Of a stretch of DNA of 64,000 bases, positions 1 through 11,305 are shown piece after piece; within the stretch, counting starts at the first letter, position 1; each line of letters opens with the position of its first letter. The position numbers were made by a program, and so were the translations under genes. The DNA is from Manihot esculenta (lineage: Eukaryota > Streptophyta > Magnoliopsida > Malpighiales > Euphorbiaceae), in contig NC_035170.2 in NCBI RefSeq assembly GCF_001659605.2, positions 20,227,190 through 20,291,189 on the forward strand, in the 5' to 3' direction. The notes under the pieces were generated by a model. That model saw only the letters and a list, made by a program, of their open reading frames with translations, searched no databases and was not told where the DNA came from.

Positions 1-57
1 TATCCATGTTAAGAAGATACAGATCTGACCCTTCACATGTGCTGAAATTTTGGTTTA
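1..57 (+). pseudogene. Pol C-terminal scrap (integrase tail)
   Basis: The bases encode SMLRRYRSDPSHVL. This matches the conserved [18 protein letters not shown] region near the end of Tekay pol seen intact at about 47052-47098. The similarity stops near position 45-57, where the sequence passes into non-coding DNA leading to the LTR end. Only the last few residues of a pol reading frame are in the window. Confidence 0.65.
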
Positions 58-211
58 AACATTTACCTTAATCGCTTTATAAAATGTACTTGGACTATCT
101 AAAACTTGGTATTTACAGATAAAAAAAATTGTTTAGTCTTGATATGTCTAAAAGGTATAGTTTGTGACAGACCTTGCTTTATCTACACTTGATAGGGTAA
201 GGGGTGTTACA
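58..211 (+). repeat. LTR 3' end (first copy)
   Basis: The segment ends with GGGGTGTTACA and is followed at 217 by a tRNA-Met type primer-binding site, which fixes 211 as an LTR end. Positions from about 109 onward recur at 2412-2509. The left edge against the pol scrap is uncertain, so this LTR is either short or truncated at its 5' side. Confidence 0.6.
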
Positions 212-216
212 ATTAG

Positions 217-229
217 TGGTATCAGAGCC
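217..229 (+). promoter_or_regulatory. Primer-binding site
   Basis: TGGTATCAGAGCC is the plant initiator-methionine tRNA complement used by many LTR retrotransposons to start minus-strand DNA synthesis. It sits five bases after the LTR end at 211, as expected. Confidence 0.85.
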
Positions 230-359
230 AAGGTTTAGGCGATTCTAGGTCATAGTATGTATGTGTATATGTGTAGTATATGTACATGCCAAAATGAGTT
301 ACAACTATGATATGGTTCTGATGTAAATCTCTTCTTTATGTCTTTAGGTTTGATAGAAG

Positions 360-1460
360 ATGTCATCTGAGTCACAGAGAGCAATAGATGAAGAGGTAGA
401 GAGTCATGCTCCCTCTGAGGCAGCTGCACCTGCTGCTACTCCTCCACCTGCTGCTGCTAGCGGACCAGGGCAGGATGCATTGTTTCAGCAAATAGCTGAG
501 TTGATTAGGAGGGTTACACAAAATGTACCAGAGGTACCACCACCACCACCTGTAGCAGTCCAGGTTCCCCCACCTGTTGTAGCCCAGGCACAAACTAGAC
601 CTCCAATAGAAAAACTCAGAAAGTATGGTGCTACAGAGTTTAGAGGTAAAAAGGAAGATGATCCTTCAGCTGCAGAATTCTGGTTAGAAAGTACAGAAAG
701 GGTTTTACAGCAGCTACAGTGTTCACCAGCAGAGAGCTTAATGTGTGCAGTATCATTGCTAAAAGATGAAGCCTATAGATGGTGGACAATATGAACACAG
801 ATGGTTCAACCAGAGCGGCAGACTTGGGAATTCTTCTTGGCAGAGTTTAAGAAGAAATATGTGGGGGCCTTATATATAGAGGAGAGAAGGAGGGAGTTCT
901 TATACCTCAGACAGGGCAGGCTTACAGTAACTGAGTACGAGCGAGAATTTGTCAGACTTAGTAAGTATGCCACAGAGATAGTTCCTACAGAGGAAGAAAG
1001 ATGTAAACGCTTTGAGCAGGGATTACATGCTGATATCAGGATGTACCTCACAGCTATGCATATCAGGGAACTTTCAGTTTTAGTAGAGACGGCCCACAGC
1101 CTGGAGCGAATTAAAGAAGAAGAGCAAAGTAGAAGGCAGAAAGGGCAGCAGAAGAGGAGCCAGAGCTAGTATCAGGGACAATCCTCTGCATCTCAGACAA
1201 GTAGTAAGAGACAGAGGGAATTTCAGCAGACAGGGCAGAGAGGACCACTTAGGCAGATTCAGAGACCTGGGCAGAGTTCAGTAGTAAGGTCTGGACAGCA
1301 GACTACCTCAGTATCCAGTACAGGAGGACCAGGCAGAGGGTTGCCACTAGTATGTGAGCATTGTGGCAGGAGACATGGTGGAATATGTAGGAGATTGACT
1401 GGGGCTTGCTACTTATGTGGAAGCTCAGACCACTTTATGAGGGATTGTCCTAGAGGCTAG
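360..1460 (+). pseudogene. Gag polyprotein, degenerate (Ty3 chromovirus)
   Basis: The frame starting at ATG 360 has a Pro/Ala-rich N-terminus. A retrotransposon gag domain follows (residues about 80-250, motifs AEFWLEST, DEAYRWW, WEFFLAEFKKKY, RRREFLYLRQG). A Q/R/S-rich linker comes next, then a CCHC zinc knuckle CYLCGSSDHFMRDC at about 1409-1450. In-frame stops lie at 792-794 (TGA), 1167-1169 (TAG) and 1458-1460 (TAG), all in one reading frame, so the copy is broken only by nonsense changes. The product would have been the capsid/nucleocapsid part of a virus-like particle. Gag and protease share one frame, so this was a single gag-pol ORF. Confidence 0.8.
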
Positions 1461-1463
1461 TCA

Positions 1464-2411
1464 GTGCAGCCTATACAGACAGAGAGATCTTTGCCGACAG
1501 GGTCTAGAGGCAGAGGTAGAGGTAGAGGTGAATCTAGCAGTGTTCAGAGTCACAGAGTATCAAAGACAGTAGATAGACCAGACACTAGAGCACCTGCCAG
1601 GGCATATGCTATTCGTGCAAGGGAAGACCAGGACAAACCAGATGTTATAGCTGGTAAATTTTCTATCTTTGGCAAATATGTTTATGCATTAATTGATCCT
1701 GGTTCCACACATTCATATATCAGCATACCCATCAAGAATGAGAAGGGAATTGGAGTAGAACTTTTAGAACATGACATAGCAGTGACTAATCCCTTAGGAC
1801 ATCTTGTGATTGTGAATAGAGTTTATAGAGATTGTCCTATATGTGTGCAAGGTCATACCTTTTTAGGTGACTTGATAGAGTTACCTTTTAGAGAGTTTGA
1901 TGTGATTTTGGGTATGGATTGGTTGTCTAGACATCATGTCATAGTTGACTGTAAGTTAAAGCGAGTTACACTCAAAACATTAGAGGGTTCTGAGGTTATA
2001 GTTGTGGGTGAGAGGTCAGATTACCTCTCTAATGTTATATCTGCCACTACAGCTAGGAGGTTAATTAGAAAAGGCTGTACATCCTATCTGGCTAGTGTAA
2101 CTGAAACTAAGAAGGAAGGGCCTAGTGTATCAAACCTACCCACAGTATGTCATTTTCCAGATGTATTTCCTGAAGAGTTGCCAGGGTTACCTCCAGAAAG
2201 GGAAGTGGATTTTGCTATAGAAGTTGTGCCAGGCACCGCACCTATTTCAATTGCTCCTTATAGAATGGCTCCTACAGAATTGAAAGAGTTGAAAATACAG
2301 TTACAAGAGTTACTTGATAAGGGCTTTATTCGACCTAGTGTTTCACCATGGGGTGCACCAGTGTTGTTTGTGAAAAAGAAAGATGGATCTCTTCGATTGT
2401 GCATTGGTATT
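1464..2411 (+). pseudogene. Aspartic protease and start of reverse transcriptase, truncated
   Basis: It continues the gag frame after the stop at 1458-1460. The retropepsin active site reads LIDPGSTHSYIS, and the second conserved block reads [12 protein letters not shown] linker with the typical FPEELPGLPPEREVDF leads into reverse transcriptase ([29 protein letters not shown]). The frame is cut at about 2405-2411, where the sequence changes into the LTR end. The catalytic FIDD block, RNase H and integrase are missing. The protein could not support transposition on its own. Confidence 0.8.
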
Positions 2412-2509
2412 TACAGATAAAGAAAATTGTTTAGTCTTGATATGTCTAAAAGGTATAGTTTGTGACAGACCTTGCTTTATCTACACTTGATAGGGTAAGG
2501 GGTGTTACA
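2412..2509 (+). repeat. LTR 3' end (second copy) fused to reverse transcriptase
   Basis: It is nearly identical to about 109-211 and ends in the same GGGGTGTTACA. Only the last ~98 bases of the LTR are present. The junction shares the bases TTG between the RT sequence and the LTR, which suggests a microhomology deletion. Confidence 0.75.
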
Positions 2510-3639
2510 TGGCCACTTCCATAAGCAAGCTTGAATCCCGAGGTAAGTTACCTTCTCAAACTAAAGATAATCCTAGACAGAATGTCAATGCTATCATATT
2601 GAGAAGTGGAAAAGAGCTCCAGGATACCAAAACTCATGAAAGAAATTCACAAGAGCAAAGGCAGGTCGCTGCAGAGAAGCAGCCGGAACACCTTCCATCC
2701 AACCCGATTGGACGCACCACACCTACACACACACAGAATGCATATCAGCAGGTAAGTTTCAAAATTCCACCTCCTTTCCCAAAAAGATTTGAAAAGTCAC
2801 AAAAAGAAAAAGAAGAAAAAGAGATCCTTGAGACCTTCAGGAAAGTGGAAATCAATATACCTCTGCTAAATGCTGTGAAACAAATTCCCAGGTAAGCAAA
2901 ATTTCTGAAAGAACTGTGTCCTAATTGCAGGAAACTTACTGAAAGAGAAAAGGTAAGTGTGGGAGAAGTTGTGACAGCTGTCATAAAAAGAGAACTCCCA
3001 ACCAAGTGCAAAGATAGAGGGATGTTTGCTATTTCTTACAAGATTGGCAATATTGGCATAAAGAAAGCCATGTGTGATTTAGGTGCATCAATCAATGTTA
3101 TGCCTCTTTCTATTTATAATTCTTTAAATGCAGGTACACTGAAAGACACTAGAGTGGTGATTCAATTGGCTGACAGGTCTGTGGTACATCCCAAAGGAGT
3201 TCTAGAAGATGTTCTGGTACAAGTAGATCAACTTGTCTTTCCAGCAGATTTCTATGTGATTGACATGAAAGAAGACAGTAGCAACACTACTTAAGACATC
3301 TTACTTGGACGGCCTTTCTTGAGTACAGCCAGAACTAAAATAGATGTGCATGATGGCACATTGACCATGGAATTTGAAGGGGAAGTTATTAAGTTTAATG
3401 TTTATGATGCTATGAAATATCCTCATGATTTGTCCCCTGTTTATGGTTTAGATATCATTCATTGTTTGAGCCAGGAAGTTTTTGATATGAATCAAGATGA
3501 TATACTAAATAATGACATTTGCAGGGAAGAGAGCCAGAAAGAGCTGAAATTGAAAGAAACAGTCTGCAGCATTCAGCAGATGGACTGTGTCCAAGCGCAG
3601 AAAGGAAAGGGATCAATCACACCTCTTCAGATCAGTTAG
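2510..3639 (+). pseudogene. Athila gag C-terminus and protease
   Basis: One frame runs through the segment with stops at 2893-2895, 3292-3294 and 3637-3639. The gag part carries NAIILRSGKELQ and a KRFEKSQKEKEEKEILETFRK stretch split by normal Athila spacing. The protease shows CDLGASINVMPLSIYNSL (active-site D-L-G) and DILLGRPFLSTARTKIDV (second conserved block). The reading then drifts into low-similarity sequence where reverse transcriptase should begin. It is non-functional because of the stops and the missing polymerase. Confidence 0.75.
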
Positions 3640-3795
3640 CAGAAGAACCTTGCGCAGACAGAGGGCATTCCAATCGAACCACCTCAGCTTGACCCATGGG
3701 ACAGTCCTGCGATACACCCTTTTTAGATAGGTCTTGCGCGGAGGGAAGAAGCTGAATCCAATTTAGCCAGACAACCAACGCAGACACCCACTTGT

Positions 3796-5190
3796 TTGCC
3801 CAAACAGGAGCCACCCTTGCAGCACCTTTTCGGATCTGAAGAAATTGAGAATGGCTTCTATGGACATATCTTCCATGCCCAAACTGATGAGCCATGGTAT
3901 GCAGACATGGTGAACTACCTAGCCACAGGTAACTTACCATCTGATATGCCCAAACACACAAGAGATAAAATAAAGAAAGATGCAAAATACTATGTTTGGG
4001 ATGAGCCATATTTTTGGAAACATTGTTATGATCAAATGATAAGGAGATGCATTCCAGATCAAGAGATAGCTTCAGTACTCACATTCTGCCATTCATATAG
4101 TTGTGGTGGACACTTTGGCCCAAGAAAGACAGCTCATAAAATACTTAAAAGTGGCCTGTTTTGGCCCACTATTTTTTGAGATGCTTATTTGTTTTGCAGA
4201 TCATGTGCTAGATGCCAATAAACTGGGAATCTAGGCAGCAAAAGCCAAATGCCACAGAACCCCATCATGGTCTGTGAGATATTTGATGTATGGGACATAG
4301 ACTTTATGGGGCCATTTCCACCATCCTTTGGATACACTTATATCATCCTTGCAGTGGATTATGTGTCCAAATGGGTGGAAGCTAGAGCAACCAGAAAAGA
4401 TGATGCAAAGGCAGTAGTGGACTTTGTGAAGACCAACATCTTTGCCAGGCATGGAGTTCCCAAGGCAATCATTAGTGATAGAGGGACTCACTTTTGCAAC
4501 AAGGTAATGGAAAACCTTCTCAAAAAGCACAATGTTATGCACAAAACATCCACAGCCTACCACCCTCAGACAAATGGGCAAGCTGAAGTGTCCAACAGAG
4601 AAATCAAAGCCATTTTAGAAAAGACAGTGTGCCCCAGCAGAAAAGATTGGAGTGTACGATTGGAAGATGCCTTATGGGTATACAGGACAGCCTACAAGAC
4701 ACCCATAGGTATGTCTCCTTACAGATTGGTCTATGGGGAAGCCTATCATCTTCCAGTTGAGCTTGAACACAAGGCTTATTGGGCTGTCAAGAATTGCAAC
4801 ATGGATCTTAAGGAAGCTGGACACCATCACAAGTTGCAACTACAAGAGCTAGAGGAGATAAGACGGGATGCATATAAGACTTCTTGGAACTACAAAGCAA
4901 AGACCAAAGCCTCCCATGACAACCGAATTTCAAGAAAACATTTTGAGGTTGGTGATAATGTCTTACTCTTTGATTCTCATTTAAAATTGTTCCCAAGAAA
5001 GCTACGGTCAAGGTGGATTGGACCATTCATAGTGGAGCACACTTACTCCCATGGGGCTGTAGACATTCGCAGTATAGAGACAAGAAAGATCTTCAAGGTG
5101 AATGGCCATCGCCTAAAACCTTTCTATGAAGGATTCGCAGTGCAAGTAGTGGAAGAAATTCCACTACACCATCCCTCTCAGCCTGTCTAG
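3796..5190 (+). pseudogene. Athila integrase
   Basis: It is in the same frame as the upstream gag-protease. The N-terminal zinc-binding region is recognisable (CHSYSCGGHFGPRKTAH, then CRSCARC near 4195-4215) but carries stops at 4177-4179 and 4219-4221. The catalytic core is open from 4249: first Asp in [12 protein letters not shown], second Asp in IISDRGTHF, Glu after [17 protein letters not shown]. The C-terminal domain ends at 5190 with the usual [12 protein letters not shown]. The 156 bases before 3796 contain no RT or RNase H motifs, so about 1.5 kb of pol is missing compared with a full element. Confidence 0.8.
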
Positions 5191-6179
5191 TTGATCGTAC
5201 CATGCAACACCACACCAGGGGAGTACTCAGTTTCCTTTGAACTTTAATTTTTCCTATACATTAAGGACAATGCATGAATTAGGTGTGGGGATGCATATCT
5301 CTGGACTTTTATTTTTAGTCCATTTTAGCTTCAAGTTTTAGTTTGGATAGCCACAGTTTGAATTTTTTTTTTCATTTTTGTTATTTTTGCTTTCATTGCA
5401 CACACATTTAGCCACGGTTTTTTTTCCTTTTTTGTGGTTTCATTTGCTTTACTCAAACTCATAGACTATGTTGGATGAGCTTTCTTTCAATGATCCCGTT
5501 GATGTGATCACTCTTTAAACCTATGTTGAATCAATTGCAGTGAGTTGTCTTCATTTTTGGGAATTTCCTTTTAAATTGAATCTTTGAGCTTGCCATGGTG
5601 AAAAATATATATTGCTTATTAGAGAGAATGAATTGAAAGATGTGTGAATGAACTTAACATGAATTGTTTTAACAATTGGTGATTGCTTGCCCAAATCCAT
5701 TTAGATAGGAAATTCGGCAAAGGCAAAGACTTCATGAGCACAAATTGAAAACTGTTCCAATGGTCAAAAGACTATGAACAGAGCTAGTAGCCACTTGGAC
5801 AGGTGACCAACTGAAAATATATACCTTCACATCAAAAGGTTGATGACTTTTTTAAGCAAGATTTAAGTGCAAAAGGCAGAATATAGTACTTCAAGGTAAG
5901 GGCAAATCACTCTGAAAGCTAGAAAGAATCTTAATTGAACAAATAATATGTGCATGTGTAATCTCTCTCTTGAGGAAAATAAATACTAGCCATGGTAGGT
6001 GAAGGGAGACAAGGAAAGAAGGTGAGTAACCTTGATGCATACATTTTTCACTGCAATGCTTCAAAGTAGGGATCTAGAGTAAGAGCTTAAGTGGAAATAA
6101 AGGACCAAGTAGCAAAGAGAGTTTGTTTGAGTAAGTTTATTTGCTTGAGGACAAGCAAAAGATTAGGTGTGGGGGTATT
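5191..6179 (+). other. Athila 3' non-coding spacer with polypurine tract
   Basis: No ORF is supported here. Athila elements normally carry a long region between integrase and the 3' LTR. Two AGGTGTGGGG-like motifs occur (about 5281 and 6165). The second, AGGTGTGGGGGTATT, directly precedes the presumed LTR start at 6180 and fits the polypurine tract that primes plus-strand synthesis. Confidence 0.6.
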
Positions 6180-7558
6180 TGATCAGTCCAAATTTAGACC
6201 ACTTTATCATGATGTTCTTGATGTTAATTTACATTTTTTCCGTCTAATTTTGTGATTTTGATCTTATTTTGCAGAAAATTGTGTAAAGAGGTAATTTGGA
6301 GAAAATGCCCTTAAAACTGCCTAAAATGGAACAAAGGAGAGCAAGCATGCCAAGTTGCAACTGAAGAGAAGACAAATAAGGAAAGTGATTTGAAATTCAA
6401 ATTTCAAATCTCCAAGAGCATTCAAAATCCAAGATTCAGCTTATTAAGGAAAGTGCTAAATAAGGAAAGTGGCAAACAAGAAAAGTGCAGAGCAATTTGA
6501 AATTCAAATCTTCAAGAACCTCTTTTCCTTATTGAAGAAGCCAAATCTCTAGAAGATGCACATTCAAATTTGAAATTCAAATTCAGCTTGACAGGGGAGC
6601 CATCTCCTCTCTTCTTTCTCTCAATTCGGCTGGCGCACAAGCTCTCTCTCCAAGCTTCGGTTCTTCTTCTTCTTCTTCTTTTCTTGTTTTTTTGGTTTTT
6701 GTTTCAGCCATGAGTGGCTGAAACCTTTTATTCTAATTGAAGATTAGGTGAAACTTTGGTTGTTTTATGGATTAGGAGACTTGATCATACATTGTTCATC
6801 TTTTGGTTATTCAATATTTATGCAATTTCATGCTTGATTCCATTATTACTTTGCTGTTTAGATCTATGTTAATTCTTGATTACAAAGTAATAATTTGTTA
6901 GTTTGAGTAGTTTAGGTCCGTAATTACTTGGATTATTCAAACATAAGAACACTTGGTGTAAAAACTAAGGAGATTACATAATCTAGCAATATCACCATGC
7001 CTTTGGGTAGCTAGAATTAGGTCTCTCTATCTCTTAATGCAATTGACAGTTGTTTTGATGCCAAAGGCCCAAGGACGTTCATTGACAACTTGTTGATTAG
7101 TGATTAATTAGACGACGTTCCCTAATTGATTTATGCCTAAGGAGAGATATGGTGGTGAGAAGCATCTTCCATCTCCATGACTAATTTATTGAATCAAACA
7201 AAGGAACCTAAGTGTCAATGATCAATCCCAACAACTGAAATGGATCCAATTCTTCAACTAGAGCTTTCTTATTATTGATTTCTCTTTACTTTTATTATTC
7301 GCTTACTTTATTACTTTCTTTATTAGTTTAACTGAATCAATCTCAAGACCCCCCTTTTACTTTTATTGTCAGTTTATTTCGCTTTCAGTTTATTTCTCTT
7401 TCATTCTATTCACCTTCAGTTTGTTCTCTTGGTCTTGATAAGAAAGATAGGTAAGTATCAATTCCCTGTGGATTCGATCCTTTCACCACTATCTGCAGTT
7501 GTAATGTTGTTGATAACTGAAAAGGTTATTTTTGACCGGCTTCGACAACCGCGAGTCA
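6180..7558 (+). repeat. Athila 3' LTR
   Basis: It begins TGATCAG after the purine tract and ends GCGAGTCA. The end block (GATTCGATCC, AACTGAAAAGGTTATT, CGGCTTCGACAACCGC) is the conserved Athila LTR terminus. There is no coding capacity. The paired 5' LTR is not in the window, so insertion age cannot be estimated. Confidence 0.7.
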
Positions 7559-8134
7559 CTCTGGTCCTATAAACCTGAGATTAGGGGAAAGGGATAAGCG
7601 ACTAGAGCCTAGTGAGCAGAAACATAATATAAAATAGTTTAATAAAATATATGATCGTATTAATGCGTCATAACACAAACAATTCACATCAAGATGGATT
7701 TGTCTCCAGTAATCCTCCACACTTTCAATAGCACCCAGCCCACAATGAGTGCTCCTCATGACTTCCTCTTAAATATAACATAAGATATACATAGTGCTAG
7801 GGTCGTAGAATGGGTATCCGAGTCTTTTTCTTACGTTGTGCTAAGGGCATAGAATGGGTTTCGACCTGGATTTTCGTATCCTTCATGCATATTATAATAT
7901 ACTCGAGGGCTAGTGGGTCATCCAACATTGATCCACAATAACAAAAATTATGCAATGCATCATATTTGTAAATTCTAATGAAAATAACCTACTCATATAC
8001 ACATGACATTCGTGATGCATAAGTATGCTTAAAGTGTATAATTTCTTTTAAAATAATTATTTTGTTTAGTTCTACTCACTTCTGGCTGATACAAGCTTAG
8101 CTCTGAAGCAATTTATTGTTGGCTTCTACGGTCT
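7559..8134 (-). repeat. Old Tekay-type LTR, left fragment
   Basis: The block AACCTGAGATTAGGGGAAAG with GAGCCTAGTGAGCAG, and the following GAATGGGT-type repeats, align to the middle of the LTRs of element A (compare about 8630-9160). It is much more diverged. Its 5' portion is missing at the Athila boundary. It is continued at 17958 after element A. Confidence 0.65.
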
Positions 8135-10361
8135 TGTAACGACCCGAAAATCGGACCCCTACCGGCGTTAGGATCCAGGTCGGCTTAAGGCCACCGGGAC
8201 CCGTAGCAAGCCTGACATGCAATCTGTAAACCTGTTTAATCCCATACATGGTCAACCACATACATAAAAAATTAAAACTTTTCCTTCATGCATTCTATCA
8301 TACACCAAACTCAACCTGTGCATGCACTGAACATGGTCATAATCATAAGCATTGACCCCTCTGTGGGATCTCATTAATGCCCCAATGGGCGGTACAACAT
8401 ATGTTGAGTTGGTTTACATAAACATCATAAAACATCTAAGATCATGTATTAAAGGGATAACAATATTCTATGGTCAAGCACACCTCTATCAACCATAAGC
8501 CTCATTACATTACATGTCTAAACTGTACTTTTATATAACATCAAATACATTGATCATGTCCACACTATCTATTACAAAAAAAACAAGACTTCAATACTCT
8601 TGCTGACCTCCTGGTCTACCCTGTACCTGCAAATCTGGGGGATTAGGGAGAGGGGTGAGCTACTAGAGCCCAGTGAGCAGAATAATAAAACTTTTAAAAC
8701 ATATGATAACATGGAATGCATCACATCACAATCATATCACATCAAGGATGAATTTGTCACCAATAGTCCTCTACATAGTCCAACTGTGCCAGAACGTAGA
8801 ATGGGTCCTGGTCTTTCTCTTACATGGCATAACATAACATTCCAATGTGCCAGAATGTAGAATGGGTCCTGGTCTTTCTCTTACATAGTGCCAGCGAACG
8901 TAGAATGGGTCCCACTGGTCTTACATTCCATACCGTACATATCACATCATCACATCATAGATCGAGGGCTATGGATCATCCAACATTCATCCACAACAAC
9001 AACAGTAGAGTATACAATGCAACATATTCGTGAATTCTAATGCAACAACCTAGTATATCTCATGGCATTAATGATGCGTGAATCATGCTGAAATGTTCAT
9101 TTATTTGCTTTTAAAAACGTAATGAGTTATTCCACTCACCTCTGGATAGCTCTGACCAGACACTGGAGCAGCTGACTCACTGCTGGGGTCCTCGGTTCCT
9201 CGGGTCCGAACCTACACAGGTGGACTCAAATGAGGGACCAAATATACATGAACATAACTCTAAACTACTCCCCAAAACCCCCCTAAAATATCATGAAACA
9301 ATCATAGAAAAACATGCAAAGGAAGGCTGGACAGGGCACTTTCGGCGGCAGGTTCAGCGGCCGAAAGTCCCTCCAGAGCCGAAAGTTAGGCAGGTTCGGC
9401 GGCACCTTCGGCGGCCGAAACTCCTAGACAGAGACGAAACTCATGCATGTTCGGCGGCACTTTCGGCGGCCGAAACTGCCCTCCAGAGACGAAAGTCCTT
9501 TTTCGGGGGCAGGCTTCGGCAGCCGAAGGCTGCCTCCACAAGCGGGTTCGGCGGCCGAACCTGAGTTTCTCCAAGTGGCAGAAACTCAGCTCCAACATGC
9601 ACAAACGCCTCCCAAACTTTTTAAACATGCATAAACCTATTCTACAACACTCCCAATCATACACAAACAAGCATACAAGCTCCTAGGGGCTTCAAACCAT
9701 CAAAAACTCCAACTACAACACATCAAACAACTCACATTGTTCATAAACATACATAAACCCATAAACCTAACAATAACCTAAACATGCATTCTATCCCATA
9801 GATCTACTTAAAACTTACTTAAAACATGCCATAAGCTCAAGATCGGCCCTTACCTCTTGAAGATCGAGAGGAGAACGACCCTAGCTCGGAAAATGGAAGA
9901 GATTGAGCTTCTTGAACCTCAAAGCTCCAAAACTTCCTTTATACTCGAAAATCTTCAAAACAAAGATGAAAACTTGTGAAAATCGTGAAAGATTTGAAGG
10001 AAGGAACTCAAAACCGGCGAGGGATGGCGGAGAGCTCACCTTGGCCGAAAATGGGGAGAAAAACTAGCCCGTTTTCGGCTAAGGGACCCCTTTATAGGTG
10101 GCTGGCCAGGCCACATTCGGGAGCCGAAAGTGCCTCCGCATGCATGCCATGTTCGGCGGCCGAACTTGAGGTTCGGCGGCCGAACCTGAGTTTTCCTCCA
10201 AGGTTGTTTTCATGCAAAAACTCATTTTCTTTCATGCTTAAAACATAAAACACATTAAAACATTTTGTGAAAACATAGTTTTACCCTTCTAGAGGTCTCC
10301 GACACCCGAGATTCCACCGGACGGTAGGAATTCCGATACCGGAGTCTAGCCGGGTATTACA
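8135..10361 (-). repeat. Element A 3' LTR
   Basis: It is 2,227 bp and starts TGTAACGACCCGAAAATCGG and ends GGGTATTACA on the plus strand. It holds the GAATGGGTCCTGGTC short repeats (about 8790-8915) and two clusters of the palindrome TTCGGCGGCCGAA (about 9340-9560 and 10110-10190). On its own strand the TATA-like CACCTATAAAGG lies at about 10087-10098. It differs from the partner LTR mainly by insertion or loss of palindrome-containing modules. Confidence 0.9.
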
Positions 10362-10379
10362 TTCTCCCCCCCTTAAGAA
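10362..10379 (-). promoter_or_regulatory. Element A polypurine tract
   Basis: The plus strand reads TTCTCCCCCCCTTAAGAA, so the minus strand gives AAGGGGGGGAGAA next to the 3' LTR. This is the RNase H-resistant primer for plus-strand synthesis. Confidence 0.8.
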
Positions 10380-10468
10380 CATTCATCCCCGAATGTTCCT
10401 CAACTAGCACATGCAAAGCATACAACATAACATACATGTAAAATACATGAACTCCCAAGGAACTAACC

Positions 10469-11305
10469 TTAGAAAAGATAAGGGTATTGCTGGAGCATGG
10501 ACTCCCGTGTCTCCCAAGTGCATTCTTCCAAATTGTGGTGGTTCCACAGGACTTTCACCATTGGGATTTCCTTGTTTCTCAGCTTCCTGATCTGGGTGTC
10601 TATGATCCGTACTGGTTGCTCAACATAAGTGAGATCTTCTTGGATCTCCACATCAGGCTCAATAAGAACCTTGCCCGGATCTGACACAAACTTTCTCAAC
10701 ATGGAAACATGGAAAACCGGATGGATTCTCTCCATAGAAGCAGGTAAATCCAGCTTGTACGACACATTCCCAATCTTTTGCAAGATTTCAAAGGGTCCGA
10801 TGTATCGTGGGGCTAGTTTACCTTTCTTCCCAAAGCGAACCACTCCTTTCATAGGAGACACCTTGAGCAATACCAGATCCCCCTCCTGAAACTCTACCTG
10901 TCTTCTGCGGATGTCTGCATAACTCTTCTGTCTGCTTGCAGCAGTCTTGATCCTTTCTCTGATTATGGGTACTGCCTTGCTGGTAATCTCTACTAGCTCA
11001 GGCCCTGCCAAGGCCTTTTCTCCAACTTCTTCCCAGCAAACAGGTGATCTGCACTTCCTCCCATATAAAGCTTCATATGGAGCCATCCCGATGCTAGCAT
11101 GATGGCTGTTATTGTAGGCAAACTCCACCAAGGGTAGATGCTGCCTCCAAGAACCGCCAAAATCCAGCACACACATTCTAAGCATATCCTCTATCGTCTG
11201 GATGGTCCTTTCTGATTGTTCGTCCGTCTGTGGATGGAAAGTAGTGCTAAAATCCAACCTGGTACCCATGGCATTCTGCAGACTCCGCCAAAACCTGGAG
11301 GTGAA
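10469..11305 (-). pseudogene. Element A integrase C-terminal half and chromodomain-like tail
   Basis: It follows the stop at 11306-11308 in the same frame. It contains the third integrase acidic residue in [13 protein letters not shown] (the usual Gly of TDGQSE is Glu here). The GPY/F-type region follows ([19 protein letters not shown]), then [10 protein letters not shown], and a tail ending in [16 protein letters not shown] and QYPYLF. That tail is typical of the chromodomain-bearing Tekay clade, where it targets integration to heterochromatin. It lies next to the polypurine tract, as expected. Confidence 0.85.

Larger units (their letters stand above)
1..2509 (+). mobile_element. Rearranged Tekay-like chromovirus derivative (pol tail, LTR end, gag-protease, LTR end)
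   Basis: The order read on the plus strand is: a scrap of pol C-terminus, an LTR 3' end finishing at 211, a primer-binding site, gag, protease and the first part of reverse transcriptase. It then jumps directly into a second copy of the same LTR 3' end, finishing at 2509. The two LTR ends (about 109-211 and 2412-2509) are nearly identical. The rest of reverse transcriptase, RNase H and integrase are absent from the second unit. Athila-type gag begins immediately after 2509, so this derivative is probably nested in the Athila element. Its left boundary lies outside the window. Confidence 0.75.
2510..7558 (+). mobile_element. Athila-type Ty3 retrotransposon, 5'-incomplete, lacking RT and RNase H
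   Basis: It shows the gag C-terminus, protease, integrase, a long non-coding 3' spacer, a polypurine tract and a complete-looking 3' LTR. The gag signature LPSQTKDNPRQNVNAIILRS and the LTR ending (TCCCTGTGGATTCGATCC, then AACTGAAAAGGTTATTTTTG) are typical of the Athila group. The 5' part is not in the window because the preceding sequence is another element. The 3' end abuts an old Tekay LTR at 7559, so Athila probably inserted there. Confidence 0.8.

Noticed and set aside
6600..6720. CT-rich stretch as a gene promoter
   Set aside because: It lies inside the Athila 3' LTR and no host gene follows.
9220..9690. Overlapping ORFs with repeated FGGR/RRPK/SAAE segments in many LTRs (also 16803-17184, 37705-38717, 42174-42719, 47509-48521, 49732-50154, 57285-57819)
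   Set aside because: They are translations of the TTCGGCGGCCGAA palindrome clusters in all frames. They lie in LTRs, occur on both strands and have no conserved start or length.
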